Assembly (NCBI RefSeq): GCF_030296595.1
Contig: NZ_AP027731.1
Span: forward strand, 2,418,001 to 2,482,000
Direction of reading: 5' to 3'
Source of the DNA: Naasia aerilata
GTDB taxonomy: Bacteria; Actinomycetota; Actinomycetes; Actinomycetales; Microbacteriaceae
Length of the DNA stretch: 64,000 bases
The number at the start of each line of letters is the position of its first letter. Within the stretch, counting starts at the first letter, position 1. The notes beneath the pieces were generated by a model. The model worked only from the letters and a program-made list of their open reading frames with translations. It had not been told where the DNA came from and searched no databases. A program made the translations under genes and the position numbers. Of the stretch, positions 28,188-38,561 are shown one piece after another.

Positions 28188-29083
28188 TGCACGTCCTCGA
28201 GTGGGGCTTCGTGGCCGCCGTGCTCCTCGCGGCGACCCCGGTCCTCTACGCCGCACTCGCCGGCGCGCTCTCGGCCCAGGTGGGTGTCTTCAACATCGCG
28301 CTCGAAGGCCAGATGCTCTGGGGGCGTTCGCCGCGGTGGCGGGCAGCTACTACACGGGCAGCGCCTGGGCGGGGATCGGGATCGCGATCGTCACCACCGC
28401 GCTCTTCGCGGTGGTCCTTGCCGTGGGCGCTGCGCGGTTCCGGGCGGATCCCATCATCATCGCGATCGGCACGAACCTGCTCGCGCTCGGCCTCACCGGC
28501 TTCCTCCTCCGTGTCCTCTTCGACGTGTCCGGCACCTTCGCACCGCGCGGCCTGCAGGGCATCCCCGCCATGGCGTTCCTCAAGGGCATCCCGGTGCTCG
28601 GGGAGGTGTTCGGGGGACAGACGGTGCTCGTGCCGCTCGCCTTCGTGCTCTGCATCGCGGCCGGGCTGTGGCTGCGCCGCACGGCCGGAGGCCTGCGCCT
28701 GCGGGGCATCGGCGAGCACCCGGAGGCCGCCGCCAGCCTCGGCGTCGACGTCGCCCGCACCCAGACCTGGACGACGATCCTGGGGGCGCACTGTGCGGCA
28801 TCGCCGGAGCCCAGCTCGCCCTCGGCAACGTCACGGTGTTCACCGAGAACATGACGGCCGGTCGCGGCTGGATCGCGGTGGCGGCGGTCATGCTCGTCGG
28901 CAGCCGCCCCTGTGGCTGCCCGTCGCCTGCCTCGGCTTCGGCGCGGCGGAGGCCTTCGGCTTCCGGCTGCAGGGGCTGGGTGCTCCCTCCCAGCTCACTG
29001 ACGCCGCCCCGTACGCGATCACCCTCCTCGTCCTCGTCGCCACCCGGATCCGCTTCGGCGCGGCCCGGCGCACCGTCTCCTGA
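28187..29083 (+). CDS. Nucleoside ABC importer, permease subunit 2, three apparent frameshifts
   Basis: About 299 residues after correction, paired with permease 1. Segments in three successive frames join to a normal BPD_transp_2 permease: [34 protein letters not shown], then [40 protein letters not shown], then [24 protein letters not shown]. The breaks are near 28316-28320, 28782-28786 and 28907-28910. Each fits one missing base. Three breaks in one gene could mean real decay, but the sharp restoration and intact partners favour sequence error. Confidence 0.85.
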   Translation: MHVLEWGFVAAVLLAATPVLYAALAGALSAQVGVFNIALEGQMLWGRSPRWRAATTRAAPGRGSGSRSSPPRSSRWSLPWALRGSGRIPSSSRSARTCSRSASPASSSVSSSTCPAPSHRAACRASPPWRSSRASRCSGRCSGDRRCSCRSPSCSASRPGCGCAARPEACACGASASTRRPPPASASTSPAPRPGRRSWGRTVRHRRSPARPRQRHGVHREHDGRSRLDRGGGGHARRQPPLWLPVACLGFGAAEAFGFRLQGLGAPSQLTDAAPYAITLLVLVATRIRFGAARRTVS

Positions 29084-29110
29084 CCGCTCGCTCCCGCCCT
29101 GGAAGGACCC

Positions 29111-30094
29111 ATGTCCGACGCTCAGCTCCGCCACGTGATCCTCGACACCGACACCGGGATCGACGACGCCCTCGCGCTCCTCTACCTGGCGGGCCGACCC
29201 GACGTCGAGGTCTCCGCCATCACGAGCGTGTACGGCAACACCCCCGTCGAGTCAGCGCTGACCAACATCGCGCGCGTCCTCGAGGTCGCCGGGCTCGAGG
29301 ACACGCTCGTGGCGCGCGGTGCGGCGGGACCGATCAACGGGGAGCCGCGGATCGCCGGCCACGTGCACGGCAAGGACGGGCTGGGCGACCTGTGGTCGAC
29401 CCCCATCTCGCCCAAGAACCTCTCGCCGCTCAGCTCCGCGGAGCTGCTGGTCGAGCTCGCCCGGTCGCGGCCGGGCTACTACGACCTGCTGCCCGTCGGA
29501 CCGCTGACCAACGTGGGGATCGCGCTCGAGATCGAGCCGAACCTGCTCACGCTGTTCCGGTCCACCGTGATCATGGGCGGCTCGGGGCCGTTCCCGCCGC
29601 TCGGCGTCTCCCAGATGGTCGACGCGAACATCCAGAACGACGCCGAGGCCGCCGCTCGCGTGTTCGCCGCGCCGCGCACCGAGCTCGTGATGGTCGGCGT
29701 CAACGCGACGGCGCCGACGATCGTCGACGAGCAGGCGGTGCAGGCCCTGCACCGAGCGGGCACTTCGTGGGGCACCTTCTCCGCGCAGATCCTCGAGGCC
29801 TACATGGACTTCTACCAGGTGGCCTGGGGCAGGCGCGTCTCGCCGGCGCACGACGGGCTCGCGGCGGCCCTCCTCGTGCAGCCCGAGTGGATCACGTCGT
29901 CCGCACGGGGCCCCGTCAACATCACGAGCGACGGCTTCGCGACCCGCGCGCACCTGATGCGGACCGCGAACGGGCTTCCCGTCAGCTGGGAGACGACTCC
30001 GGCCCCCGACACCCTCGTCGTCCTCGACGTCGACCGGGAGGCGTTCCTGGCCGACTTCGTGCGCATCCTGTCCGGTCACGCGTCACGGATCTGA
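29111..30094 (+). CDS. Inosine-uridine preferring nucleoside hydrolase
   Basis: A 327-residue enzyme that hydrolyses the N-glycosidic bond of ribonucleosides, giving base and ribose. The N-terminal [15 protein letters not shown] supplies the calcium-binding aspartates. [13 protein letters not shown] and the later substrate-binding [17 protein letters not shown] are present, though the usual EFN motif is not obvious. The histidine-aspartate near the end is in [11 protein letters not shown]. It is the last gene of the importer operon, so imported nucleosides are probably cleaved on entry. Confidence 0.92.
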   Translation: MSDAQLRHVILDTDTGIDDALALLYLAGRPDVEVSAITSVYGNTPVESALTNIARVLEVAGLEDTLVARGAAGPINGEPRIAGHVHGKDGLGDLWSTPISPKNLSPLSSAELLVELARSRPGYYDLLPVGPLTNVGIALEIEPNLLTLFRSTVIMGGSGPFPPLGVSQMVDANIQNDAEAAARVFAAPRTELVMVGVNATAPTIVDEQAVQALHRAGTSWGTFSAQILEAYMDFYQVAWGRRVSPAHDGLAAALLVQPEWITSSARGPVNITSDGFATRAHLMRTANGLPVSWETTPAPDTLVVLDVDREAFLADFVRILSGHASRI

Positions 30095-30207
30095 GGACTC
30101 TGGCGCGAGGACCGCGCGCAGTAGTACCTTTCGCTGAGCATTCGCTGGTAGTCGCCGTCATCGGAGACGGCGACGGCGGATGTCTCTCGTGAGGGGACAA
30201 CATTTCC

Positions 30208-30687
30208 ATGCGCAAGGTCTTCGTCGTCACAGCTGTGCTGCTGGCTCTCGACACCATCCTGCAGCTCTACTTCGCGGCGCTCGGACACTTCAGCACCGGC
30301 CAGGGTGAGCTGTTCGGCATCCACGGCTTCAACGGGGCCGTCGTGCTGCGCATCCTCGCCCTCGTCAACATCCTCGCCGCGGCGGGAGCCCGTGCCGGCA
30401 GGCGGACCATCTGGATGACCGTCATCGTCTTCCTGCTGGTTCTGCTCCAGACGGTGATCTTCATCCTCACCGGTGTCATCTTCAACATCGGCCCGGAGAC
30501 GCCCGAGATCCCCGTCGGAGCCAGCATCCTGCTCGGCTTCCACGGCCTCAACGGCCTCGCCATCATCGCGCTCAGCGGCATTCTCGTCGGCCGCGCGATC
30601 CGCCACGCGCGCGGGGAGGCTCCTGCTGCCCGCACGGCCGCGCCGGTCGTCTCGGAGGGTGAGCGGGAGGACATCCGCCCGAGGTGA
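30208..30687 (+). CDS. DUF6220-like four-helix membrane protein
   Basis: A 159-residue membrane protein with four hydrophobic helices. The repeated GIHGFNGAVVLRIL / GFHGLNGLAIIAL motifs carry histidines inside helices 2 and 4. This suggests a heme- or metal-binding four-helix arrangement (inference). The start has GAGGGGAC upstream. Its stop overlaps the multicopper oxidase start (GTGA), so the two proteins are likely made together. Confidence 0.75.
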   Translation: MRKVFVVTAVLLALDTILQLYFAALGHFSTGQGELFGIHGFNGAVVLRILALVNILAAAGARAGRRTIWMTVIVFLLVLLQTVIFILTGVIFNIGPETPEIPVGASILLGFHGLNGLAIIALSGILVGRAIRHARGEAPAARTAAPVVSEGEREDIRPR

Positions 30688-32636
30688 GCACCTCGCTGCT
30701 GCTCCTGCTCGACCTGGCGCTCGGCGCTCTCGCCGCCGCCGCGTGGACAGGAGCGGTGCTGGTCGCAACGAAGACGCCGTCCCGGCGGTCGGGCCTTCTC
30801 GGCACGGCCGCCGTGGCGGCGGCCATTCTCGCCGTCCTGGGGCAGGCCGCCACCGCCCTCGCCCTGACCGAGCGGGCGTGGGGGTTCGGCGTCGAGAAGA
30901 CGCTCTTCGCGGTGCCGGTGCAGCTCGTCTTCGGCGTCCTCGCGGCGGTTCTCGTGCTGCCGGCGCTCCTCAGAGCCGCCCGAGGCGTGCCCTGGCGGAT
31001 GTCGCGGTGGGCCCCAGCGGCCCTGGTCGCTGCCGCGGCCTCGTCCGTGGTGGGACTCGTCGCCCGCGGAGTGCTCGGATATGCGATCTCCCCGCTCTCC
31101 GCCGCGGTCCTCGTCGGCCTGGTCCTGCTCGCGGGGTGGCTCGCCCACGCGCTCCTGGTGAACAGGGTCCGGCGTCAGGTGGTCGGTGCGTCGGCGCTGG
31201 CGGCACTCCTGCTGGTGACCTCGGTCGGCTACTCGTGGGTGTCCGACGTCGCCGTCGCGGTCGCGCTCTCCGATCACGCCGGCCCGTTCGGGCATGGCGG
31301 ACCCCACGGTCGGAACGCGAATGAGGCGCCGACGGCCCCCGCGGACCCCGCTCAGAGCGTGTCGGTCGCGGATCTGCGCACGGCGTCGAACGCGCCCGGG
31401 ACGCTCCGCCACTTCGAGCTCACCGCCGGGCACCAGACGGTGACGGCGACGAGCGGGAAGAAGGTGGAGGCGTGGAGTTTCGGGTCCCTGCCCGGCCCCG
31501 AGCTGCGCGTCGACCAGGGTGACCTCGTCGAGGTCGTGCTGCGGAACCGCGACATCGACGAGGGGGTGACGCTGCACTGGCACGGCTACGACGTGCCGAA
31601 CGGCGAGGACGGCGTCGCGGGCGCGACTCAGGACGCCGTGCTGCCCGGGGAGACGTTCACCTACCGGTTCACCGCAGACGAGCCGGGCACGTACTGGTAT
31701 CACACCCACCAGGCGAGCGCGGAGGGCATCCGCCACGGCCTGTACGGAACGCTCGTGGTGCTGCCGACCGGCGGCGTCCCGGAGCAGGTCGACGCGACGA
31801 TCGCCCTGCACAGCTTCGGCTCCGCGGTGTGGCTCGGCGACTCCGACCTGCCCCGCACCGAGCCGGCGGCCGAGGGCACGACGGTCCGCGCCCGCCTGAT
31901 CAACACCGATCAGGTGCCACGCCGCTTCCGCGTCAGCGGAGCGGATTATCGCGTGGTCGCCGTCGACGGGCGTGACCTGAGCGGGCCCACTGACGTCTCC
32001 GCCGAGAGTCTGCGGCTACCGGCCGGCGGGCGGATGGATGTCGTGTTCACGGTGACGGCTGACGGGGTCCGCATCGGCACCGACGCGTCGGCGCGCGTCG
32101 CCGTCGGCTTCGGACCGGACGGCTCGGACCCGCTGAAGCTCGCGTCCGATGCGTCCGCACCGGACCTCGACCTGCTCTCCTACGGCTCGCGCGGAGCGCT
32201 GGATGCGCCCGCGCCCACGCGCGACGCCAGCCTCGTGCTGGACCGGCTTCCGCGCTTCCTCCGCGGCGTCCCGTCCAACGCGTACACCGTCAATGGCGCG
32301 GTGTTCCCGCACATCCAGAACATCGAGGTCACCGAGGGTGACGTCCTCCGGCTCACCGTGGTCAACCGCGGCTGGGATACGCATCCCATGCACCTGCACG
32401 GCCATCACGCCCTCGTCATCTCGCGCAACGGCGTGCAGGCCACGGGCGCTCCGCTCTGGGTCGACACCTTCGACGTGCAGCCCGGCGAGGTGTGGCAGGT
32501 GCTCGTGGAGGCGGACAATCCGGGCATCTGGATGGACCACTGCCACAACCTCGAACATGCCGAGCAGGGCATGATGATGGCCCTCACCTACCGCGGGGTC
32601 ACGACCCCGTTCGACCACGAGCACATCTCCGGCTGA
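30684..32636 (+). CDS. Membrane-anchored multicopper oxidase
   Basis: A 650-residue protein. Residues 1-210 contain about six membrane helices, and the rest is an extracytoplasmic cupredoxin oxidase. All four copper motifs are visible: HWHGYDVPNGEDG, YWYHTHQASAEG, HPMHLHGHHALV and WMDHCHNLEHAEQGMM, whose HCH and terminal Met supply the T1 site. The family oxidises metals or phenols with reduction of oxygen to water. The helical N-terminal fusion may link it to the membrane electron pool or to the DUF6220-like partner encoded just before (inference). Substrate is not evident. Confidence 0.92.
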   Translation: MSTSLLLLLDLALGALAAAAWTGAVLVATKTPSRRSGLLGTAAVAAAILAVLGQAATALALTERAWGFGVEKTLFAVPVQLVFGVLAAVLVLPALLRAARGVPWRMSRWAPAALVAAAASSVVGLVARGVLGYAISPLSAAVLVGLVLLAGWLAHALLVNRVRRQVVGASALAALLLVTSVGYSWVSDVAVAVALSDHAGPFGHGGPHGRNANEAPTAPADPAQSVSVADLRTASNAPGTLRHFELTAGHQTVTATSGKKVEAWSFGSLPGPELRVDQGDLVEVVLRNRDIDEGVTLHWHGYDVPNGEDGVAGATQDAVLPGETFTYRFTADEPGTYWYHTHQASAEGIRHGLYGTLVVLPTGGVPEQVDATIALHSFGSAVWLGDSDLPRTEPAAEGTTVRARLINTDQVPRRFRVSGADYRVVAVDGRDLSGPTDVSAESLRLPAGGRMDVVFTVTADGVRIGTDASARVAVGFGPDGSDPLKLASDASAPDLDLLSYGSRGALDAPAPTRDASLVLDRLPRFLRGVPSNAYTVNGAVFPHIQNIEVTEGDVLRLTVVNRGWDTHPMHLHGHHALVISRNGVQATGAPLWVDTFDVQPGEVWQVLVEADNPGIWMDHCHNLEHAEQGMMMALTYRGVTTPFDHEHISG

Positions 32637-32690
32637 GTCGCAGCGGGCAGGCCCGCGCTCACCGCGGGGGAAAAGCCGCGCGTATCCGTC

Positions 32691-32732
32691 GCTGATTTCG
32701 AGACGATCGCTGCGCGATCTCCTCAATCAGCG
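32691..32732. repeat. REP-like palindromic element, copy 2
   Basis: GCTGATTTCGAGACG, a GC palindrome (ATCGCTGCGCGAT) and CTCCTCAATCAGCG. It is in opposite orientation to copy 3, 37 bp away, so the two can fold into one large hairpin behind the oxidase gene. Confidence 0.75.
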
Positions 32733-32768
32733 GTGTTCTGGGCGGACAGGGGCCGGGCCCTCCACCGA

Positions 32769-32808
32769 TGATTGAGGAGCCGCCCGCAGGGCGGCGTCTC
32801 GAAATCAG
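32769..32808. repeat. REP-like palindromic element, copy 3 (inverted relative to copy 2)
   Basis: TGATTGAGGAG, a GC palindrome (CCGCCCGCAGGGCGG) and CGTCTCGAAATCAG. Together with copy 2 it separates the convergent oxidase and CPBP genes and could terminate both transcripts. Confidence 0.75.
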
Positions 32809-32836
32809 GCCCTCGAGACCACGGTCCCGCCGCTCC

Positions 32837-33508
32837 TCACACGGAGAGGGCGAGGGTGAGCGCGAGCCCGTTCACGAGGGCGTGCGTGACGATCCCGGGT
32901 CCGAGCCGGCCCGTCCTCGACGCGAGCCACCCGGTGATCAGCCCGAGCAGGAGGGTCGCGGAGAAGAGCGCCACGGCGGTGACGAGGTCGTGGGCCTCGT
33001 GCAGGTGCAGCAGGGCGAAGACGAGAGCGGAGCCGATCACGCTGATGTCGATCGCCGCGCGACGTCGGCCCTCGGTCGGTGGACCGCCGCCGGAGCGCCG
33101 CAGGATCGCGTTGCGCAGCGCGCGCAGCACGAGCCCCCGCATCAGCAGCTCCTCGGCGAGCGGCCCGACGACCACGACCACGACCGAGAACGCCGCCTGC
33201 AGGGCCACGGAGTCGAAGACCGTCAGGTTGCTGGTCGGGCGATCGTCGGTGGCTCCGGACAGCGCCAGCCCGACCAGGATCAGCGCCAGCTCGTAGACGA
33301 CCGCCGCCCCGAGGCCGAGGAGCAGGTCGACCGGCCGGATGCGGAGGCCGAAGTCCGAGGAGAGGGAGCCGAGGCCGCGGCGCCGGCCGAGGACCGCGAT
33401 CCCGGCGATCAGCAGGACGTAGATCAGAGCCGGCCCGGCCACACGGAGGAGATCCGACACCGCACCGTCCTGCGGAAGGAGCAGGCCGGCCAGGGGAGCG
33501 ACCGCCAT
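32837..33508 (-). CDS. CPBP-family intramembrane metalloprotease
   Basis: At least 223 residues with about seven membrane helices. The CPBP/Abi catalytic motifs are EELLMRGLVLRALR (EExxxR), FALLHLHEAHD (FxxxH) and the C-terminal GPGIVTHALVNGLAL (HxxxN). The frame continues upstream without a good start (YAARDYFPSGRIRWGLPAAAL precedes the ATG). The real N terminus may therefore lie near 33650, beyond another indel. Function of bacterial members is mostly unknown. Confidence 0.8.
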   Translation of the reverse strand: MAVAPLAGLLLPQDGAVSDLLRVAGPALIYVLLIAGIAVLGRRRGLGSLSSDFGLRIRPVDLLLGLGAAVVYELALILVGLALSGATDDRPTSNLTVFDSVALQAAFSVVVVVVGPLAEELLMRGLVLRALRNAILRRSGGGPPTEGRRRAAIDISVIGSALVFALLHLHEAHDLVTAVALFSATLLLGLITGWLASRTGRLGPGIVTHALVNGLALTLALSV

Positions 33509-33803
33509 GACGCCGACCGCAAGGGCCGCGGCGGGGAGTCCCCAGCGGATCCGCCCCGACGGGAAGTAGTCGCGCGCCGCGTAGGGCGGACCGGCAGGCG
33601 CAGGCGGTCGCGTCGCGCCCCGCGCCCTCGATTCCGTCGCCCTGCTGATCGGAGAACTCTACCGGCGGGCGGTTCGCCGTGGCGTGGTCCCGTTCACCTT
33701 GGAGTCGTCTGATGGGGCGCAAAAAGCCATTACCCCGGCGAGCGGCCGGGAGTAGTGTGGCCGCCACCGCCTGCCCGGGGCGGGGGCACGTAGGGGTGTT
33801 TCG

Positions 33804-35810
33804 ATGGCGTACGTCCTCGGTGTCGACATAGGAACAAGCACGACCGCGGCCGCTGTGCTCGCGGTGGACGAGCCCTCTGCGGTTCCCCTTCCCGTCCAGC
33901 TCGGCAGCCAGCGGAGCGTCGTCCCGTCGGTGGCGTTCGTGCCGGAGAACGGCCGCATCCTCGTGGGGGAGGCGGCAGAGCGCCGGGGCCGGGCTGCGCC
34001 GGATCGGCTCGTTCGCGAGTTCAAATCGCGCATCGGCGACGCCGTTCCCATCGTGGTCGGCGACCTCTCGCTGCCCGCCGAGGAGCTGTACGCCGCGGTC
34101 GCCCGATGGGTGGTCGACCGGGTCGAGGAGCGCGAGGGTGCGGCGCCCGAAGCGGTCGCGCTGACGCACCCGGCGGCGTGGGGCTCCTACAAGCTCGGTC
34201 TGGTGAGCGCGGCGCTGCGCGAGGTGGGCCTCGACGATGTCCTCCTCGTGACTGAGCCGGAGGCGGCAGCGCGGCACTACGCCGGTCAAGAGCGCGTCGC
34301 CGCGGGGGCCGCGGTCGCCGTCTACGACCTGGGCGGCGGGACGTTCGACGTCGCCGTCGTGCGGGCGGGCGACCGGGATCGGTTCGCCGTCCTCGGCCGT
34401 CCGCAGGGGATCGAGCAGCTGGGCGGGCGCGACTTCGACGATGCGGTCGTGCGCCATGTGACCGGCGCACTGCAGGAGCGCCTCGAGGGCCTCGACGCGG
34501 AGGACCCCGAGGTGCTGCTCGCGCTCGCGCGGCTGAGGAGCGACTGCGTCGAGGCGAAGGAGGCGCTCTCCTTCGACGGCGAGGCGACCATCCCGGTGAT
34601 GCTGCCCGGACTGCACACCCAGGTCCGGCTCGTACGCGGGGAGTTCGAGGGAATGATCGAGGAGGCCATCCGCGACACGATCGCGCTGCTCGCCTCCGCA
34701 GCCGAGTCGGCGGGCCTCGACGTCCAGGACCTGAGTGTGGTTCTGCTCGTCGGCGGGTCGTCGCGGATCCCGCTCGTCGCGGAGCTCGTGTCCGAGGAGC
34801 TCGGCAGACCGGTCGCTGTGGACACCGACCCGAAGGCCGCGATCTCGCTCGGGGCCGCAGCGGCAGCGGCCGCAGCCCTGCGGCCTGTCGAGCTGCCCGT
34901 CGGGGCGTCGACGGAGCCCGTCCCGACGCCGACGGAGCCGATCGCCCTGCCCTACGCCCCGCACCCGCCGCGCTTCGGCGCCGGGGTGGCGGCGTTCGCC
35001 TCGGGCGGCGGCGACCTGAGCAGCCTCCGGACGCGCGCGGTGCTGCTGGCGGCCGCTGCCATCGCAGGCGTCCTCGTGTTCGCGGGGCCCGCCTCACCGA
35101 CCGCCGTCGGCAACGACCCGTTCGCGTCCGAGGCCGCCCACGCCGAGGGCAACGGATCCGACGCCGTCGCCGCGACCGAGCTCCCCGCCGAGTCGCCGTC
35201 CGCCTCCGATGCGCAGTCGGCTCCGGCCCCCGAGGACACCACGCTCGACCTCGTCACCGCTCCCGACGAGGGAGCGAGTCCGGTGTTCACGCCGGTGTCG
35301 ATGACGCAGCCGGCACCGTCGGCCGGAACGCCTGCCGGCGGCACCGGGGGACGCCCACCCAGGCTGCAACGCCGTCGAGCGGAACAGGGACGACCACGGA
35401 CCCCGTCGCCGATCCGGGCGACACCACTCCGGGAACGGACACGGGCACGGGAACGGGAACCGGCGACGGCACGGTGACCGACCCGGGGACGGGCGGGACC
35501 GCCCCGGGGACGGGGGCACCGATCCGGGGACGGGTGGCACCGATCCTGGCACCGGCGGCACGGATCCCGGCACGGGCGGCACGGATCCCGGAACCGGCGG
35601 CACCGACCCCGGAACGGGCGAGCCCGACCCCGGAACCGGCGGCACGGATCCCGGCACGGGCGGCACGGATCCCGGGACGGAACCGGACCCGGGCACCGGC
35701 ACGACCACCGACCCCAGCAGCACCGAGACGCCTCCGCCGACGGACACCGGCGACACCACGGAAGCCGTCCAGGCGGACGGCGGCGAGGACCCGGCCCCTC
35801 GGCGGGGTGA
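33804..35810 (+). CDS. Membrane-anchored Hsp70-family protein with repeat-rich tail, three apparent frameshifts
   Basis: About 669 residues corrected. The Hsp70/actin-fold ATPase (residues 1 to about 370) has [41 protein letters not shown] and [14 protein letters not shown]. The substrate-binding domain of DnaK is absent. Instead comes a proline-rich linker, one membrane segment ([17 protein letters not shown]), and a long Asp/Thr/Pro/Gly tail with about nine copies of a TDPGTGG-like unit. This tail should be outside the cell. Frame breaks at 35346-35350, 35512-35516 and 35804-35807 each fit a missing G. The corrected stop is TGA 35808-35810. It is first in an operon with the LuxR, IniB-like and dynamin genes. 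Confidence 0.82.
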
Positions 35811-35816
35811 CGGCTC

Positions 35817-38359
35817 GTGCGCCCGGTTCACCCGAGAACTGGACCGCTGCATCCGGTCCCCGGCACGCCTGCCGCCGCCCTGCTCGATGAGCTCGTCACC
35901 TCGCCTCGCGGGCGGATCGCGGTCGGCATCGCCGGCCCGGGCGGCAGCGGCAAGACCGCCCTGCTCGAACAGGTGGCCTCCCGCTATCGCGCGGCCGGCA
36001 TACCGGTGCTGCGGGATGCGCCCGAGCGGCCGCCGCTCGGCCCCGCCGCGCTCGTGATCGACGACGCCCACGCGGCGCCGGTCGCGGCGCTGGAGCGACT
36101 CACCGCTCTGCTCGCGGAGCCGCGCCTCGACCTCGTCGTCGCCCATCGCATGTGGCCGCACCGACCGGAGCTGCGACGGCTCACCGCTGCGCTCGAGGAG
36201 CACCATCCGCCGGTCGTGCTCGGTCCGCTCACCCATCAGGAGCTCGCGACCCACGCCGCGGCGGTCACCGGATCGCCGCCCCCGGTCGTCACCGTGGAGG
36301 CGATCCGGCAGCTGACGGGTGGGCTGCCCTGGCTCGTGCACCGGGTGCTCGCCGCGGCGCCACGGGGCCGCGCCCTGCCCGACGTCCTCGCCTCGCGTGA
36401 GCTGATCGAGCAGCTGGGCGGCGAGCTCGAGGGGCTCGACGAGGGCGTGCACGAGCTTCTCGTCGCCCTCGCCGTCGGCTTCGATCTGTCGGGCACCCTC
36501 CCGCCCTCCCTGCAGGGCGCCGGGGACGTGGACGCCCTGGTGCTGGAGGCGCGGGCGGCCGGGCTTCTGCTGGCCGACGAGAGCGTGCCGCCCCTGCTCC
36601 GGGACGCTGTCCTCGGCGGGACACCCGCGCACCACGTGCACCTCCTGCAGCGCGTGCTGCTCGATTCCTACGTCGACGAAGGGCGCCCGCTGGAGCCGAT
36701 CGCCGCCGGCCTCGCCCATGCCGGTCTCCGGGATCGCCGGGTGGCGCAGGCGCTCGCCCATCGCGGCGACGCGCTGCTGCCCGCGGCACCCGCCGAGGCG
36801 GCCACCGCCTACCGGGAGGCGATCGCGGCCGGCGCGGATCCGCTCGCGCTGGCGGCACGCCGGGCGCAGGGGGCGTGGGCGGCGGGCGACGGCCAGACGG
36901 CCTGGACGCTCCTCGACGAACTGCTCGCCGAGGAGGATCCGCCGGACCTTCCTCGCGCGGTGGCGACGGCCGTCGCTCTGTGGGAGGGGCGGGGCATGCT
37001 GGCACGCGCCGCCGAGACGTGCCGCTGGCTGGGGGCGGAGCGAGCCGGACCTGCGGCGCCCCTCGCCGTCGTGGCCATGCTGGCCGCAGGTGACCGAGCC
37101 GGCGCCGAGCGGATGTCGGCGGTGCCCGCGGAGGCCAGGTCACCGGGTCGTGCCGCCGTCGCTGCGGCGCTGATGGCCGAGGGGATGCTCGGAACCATCG
37201 AGGGTGAGGCGGGCGCCCTGGCGGCGCTCGTGCGGGCGTCGGACATGCTCACCGCGTCGAACCAGGTCGTGCCCCTGCCTGAGCTGCCGGCCGTCCTCGC
37301 CGCCCTCGTCGCGATCAGCTCGGGCGACCTGGCGGTGGCGGAGTCGGTGCTCGCCTCGGCTCTCGCGGGCGGACAGGGCGGCGAGGCCGCGCGCCCACGC
37401 CTCCTGCTGCTGCGCGCGTGGGTCGCCATGCAGGCGGACCGCCCGGAACGGGCGCGCGAGGCCATGGGCGCCGCGGTGGCTGCGCCGCGGGCCCTCACAC
37501 CACGGGACGAGCTCCTCCTCCGCGCCCTCGAGGTCGGACTGGCCCGCCGCACCGACGACGTCCCCGCTCTCGTGCGGGCGTGGCAGCGCGCACGGGAGAG
37601 CGTCCTGCACCTGCCGGTCGACCTCTACAGCCTGCTGCCGGTCGGCGAGCTCGCGGTTGCGGCCGCCCGCCTCCGGGACACCCAGCGTCTGGCGCCGCAG
37701 CTCGACGAGGCCTGGCGCATCCTCGATCGGCTCGGCTCGCCGCCGCTCTGGGCCGTGCCGCTGCACTGGTCGGCGGTGCAGGCGGCGATCCTGGCAGACC
37801 GCCCGGCCGACCTCGCCCCACACGCCTCCGCGCTGCTGCGGGCGGCGGAGCACAACCGGCCCGCCGCGGTCCTCGCCGCGGCCGGACGTGCATGGGTCTC
37901 CGTGCTCGCCGGCGATTTCGAGGCCGCCGCCGTCGAGAAGGCCGCTCGTGGACTCGCCACCGTCGGCCTGACCTGGGACGGCTCCCGGCTCGCGAGCCAC
38001 GCCGCCGCGCACGCCGAGGAGCGGCGGGACATGACGCGACTGCTCGCCTGCGCGCGCGACCTGCACGCCTCACAGTCCGCCGGGGCGCCCCTGCCGGTCG
38101 CGCCGATCCGGCAACGGGTCCGGTCCGGGTCCGGGAGGAGGGCGCGCGACAGGACACGGGGCTCAGCGCCCGCGAGCGGGAGGTGGCCCGCCTCGTGCTC
38201 GACGGCAAGAACTACCGCGAGATCGGGGAGGCGATCTTCATCTCTCCCCGCACCGTGGAGCACCACGTCGCCCGGATCCGCCAGCGCCTCGACGCGACCA
38301 CGCGGTCGGACCTCCTCGCGCAGCTCCGGCTGGCGCTCGACACGGACGATCCGGAGTAG
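35817..38359 (+). CDS. LuxR-family ATPase regulator (LAL-like), one apparent frameshift
   Basis: About 847 residues. Walker A is [16 protein letters not shown] and Walker B is [12 protein letters not shown], with a STAND/AAA-type module. A long alpha-helical, TPR-like region follows ([23 protein letters not shown]...). The C-terminal LuxR helix-turn-helix is [43 protein letters not shown]. The frame breaks at 38133-38135; one extra G joins the helical region to the DNA-binding domain. The GTG start is seven bases after the corrected Hsp70 stop. It is the likely activator of the ini-like genes downstream (inference from position). Confidence 0.87.
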
Positions 38360-38561
38360 GAGGGGGTCGGAAGCCCCCTTCCCCCTAACCCGCGGCGCCC
38401 GATACCCCGCACCGCGGGCTCCCGCCCAGGGGGCCGAACGCCGATGCTCCCGGCCGCAGCCGCCGCCTAGCGTGAGCGTCGTCGATCACCGGATCGGCTT
38501 CCCCAGGCCAACGCCCCGCTACCCGCGCCGCTGCCCACCACCCCCGCAAGGAGCACCCCTG

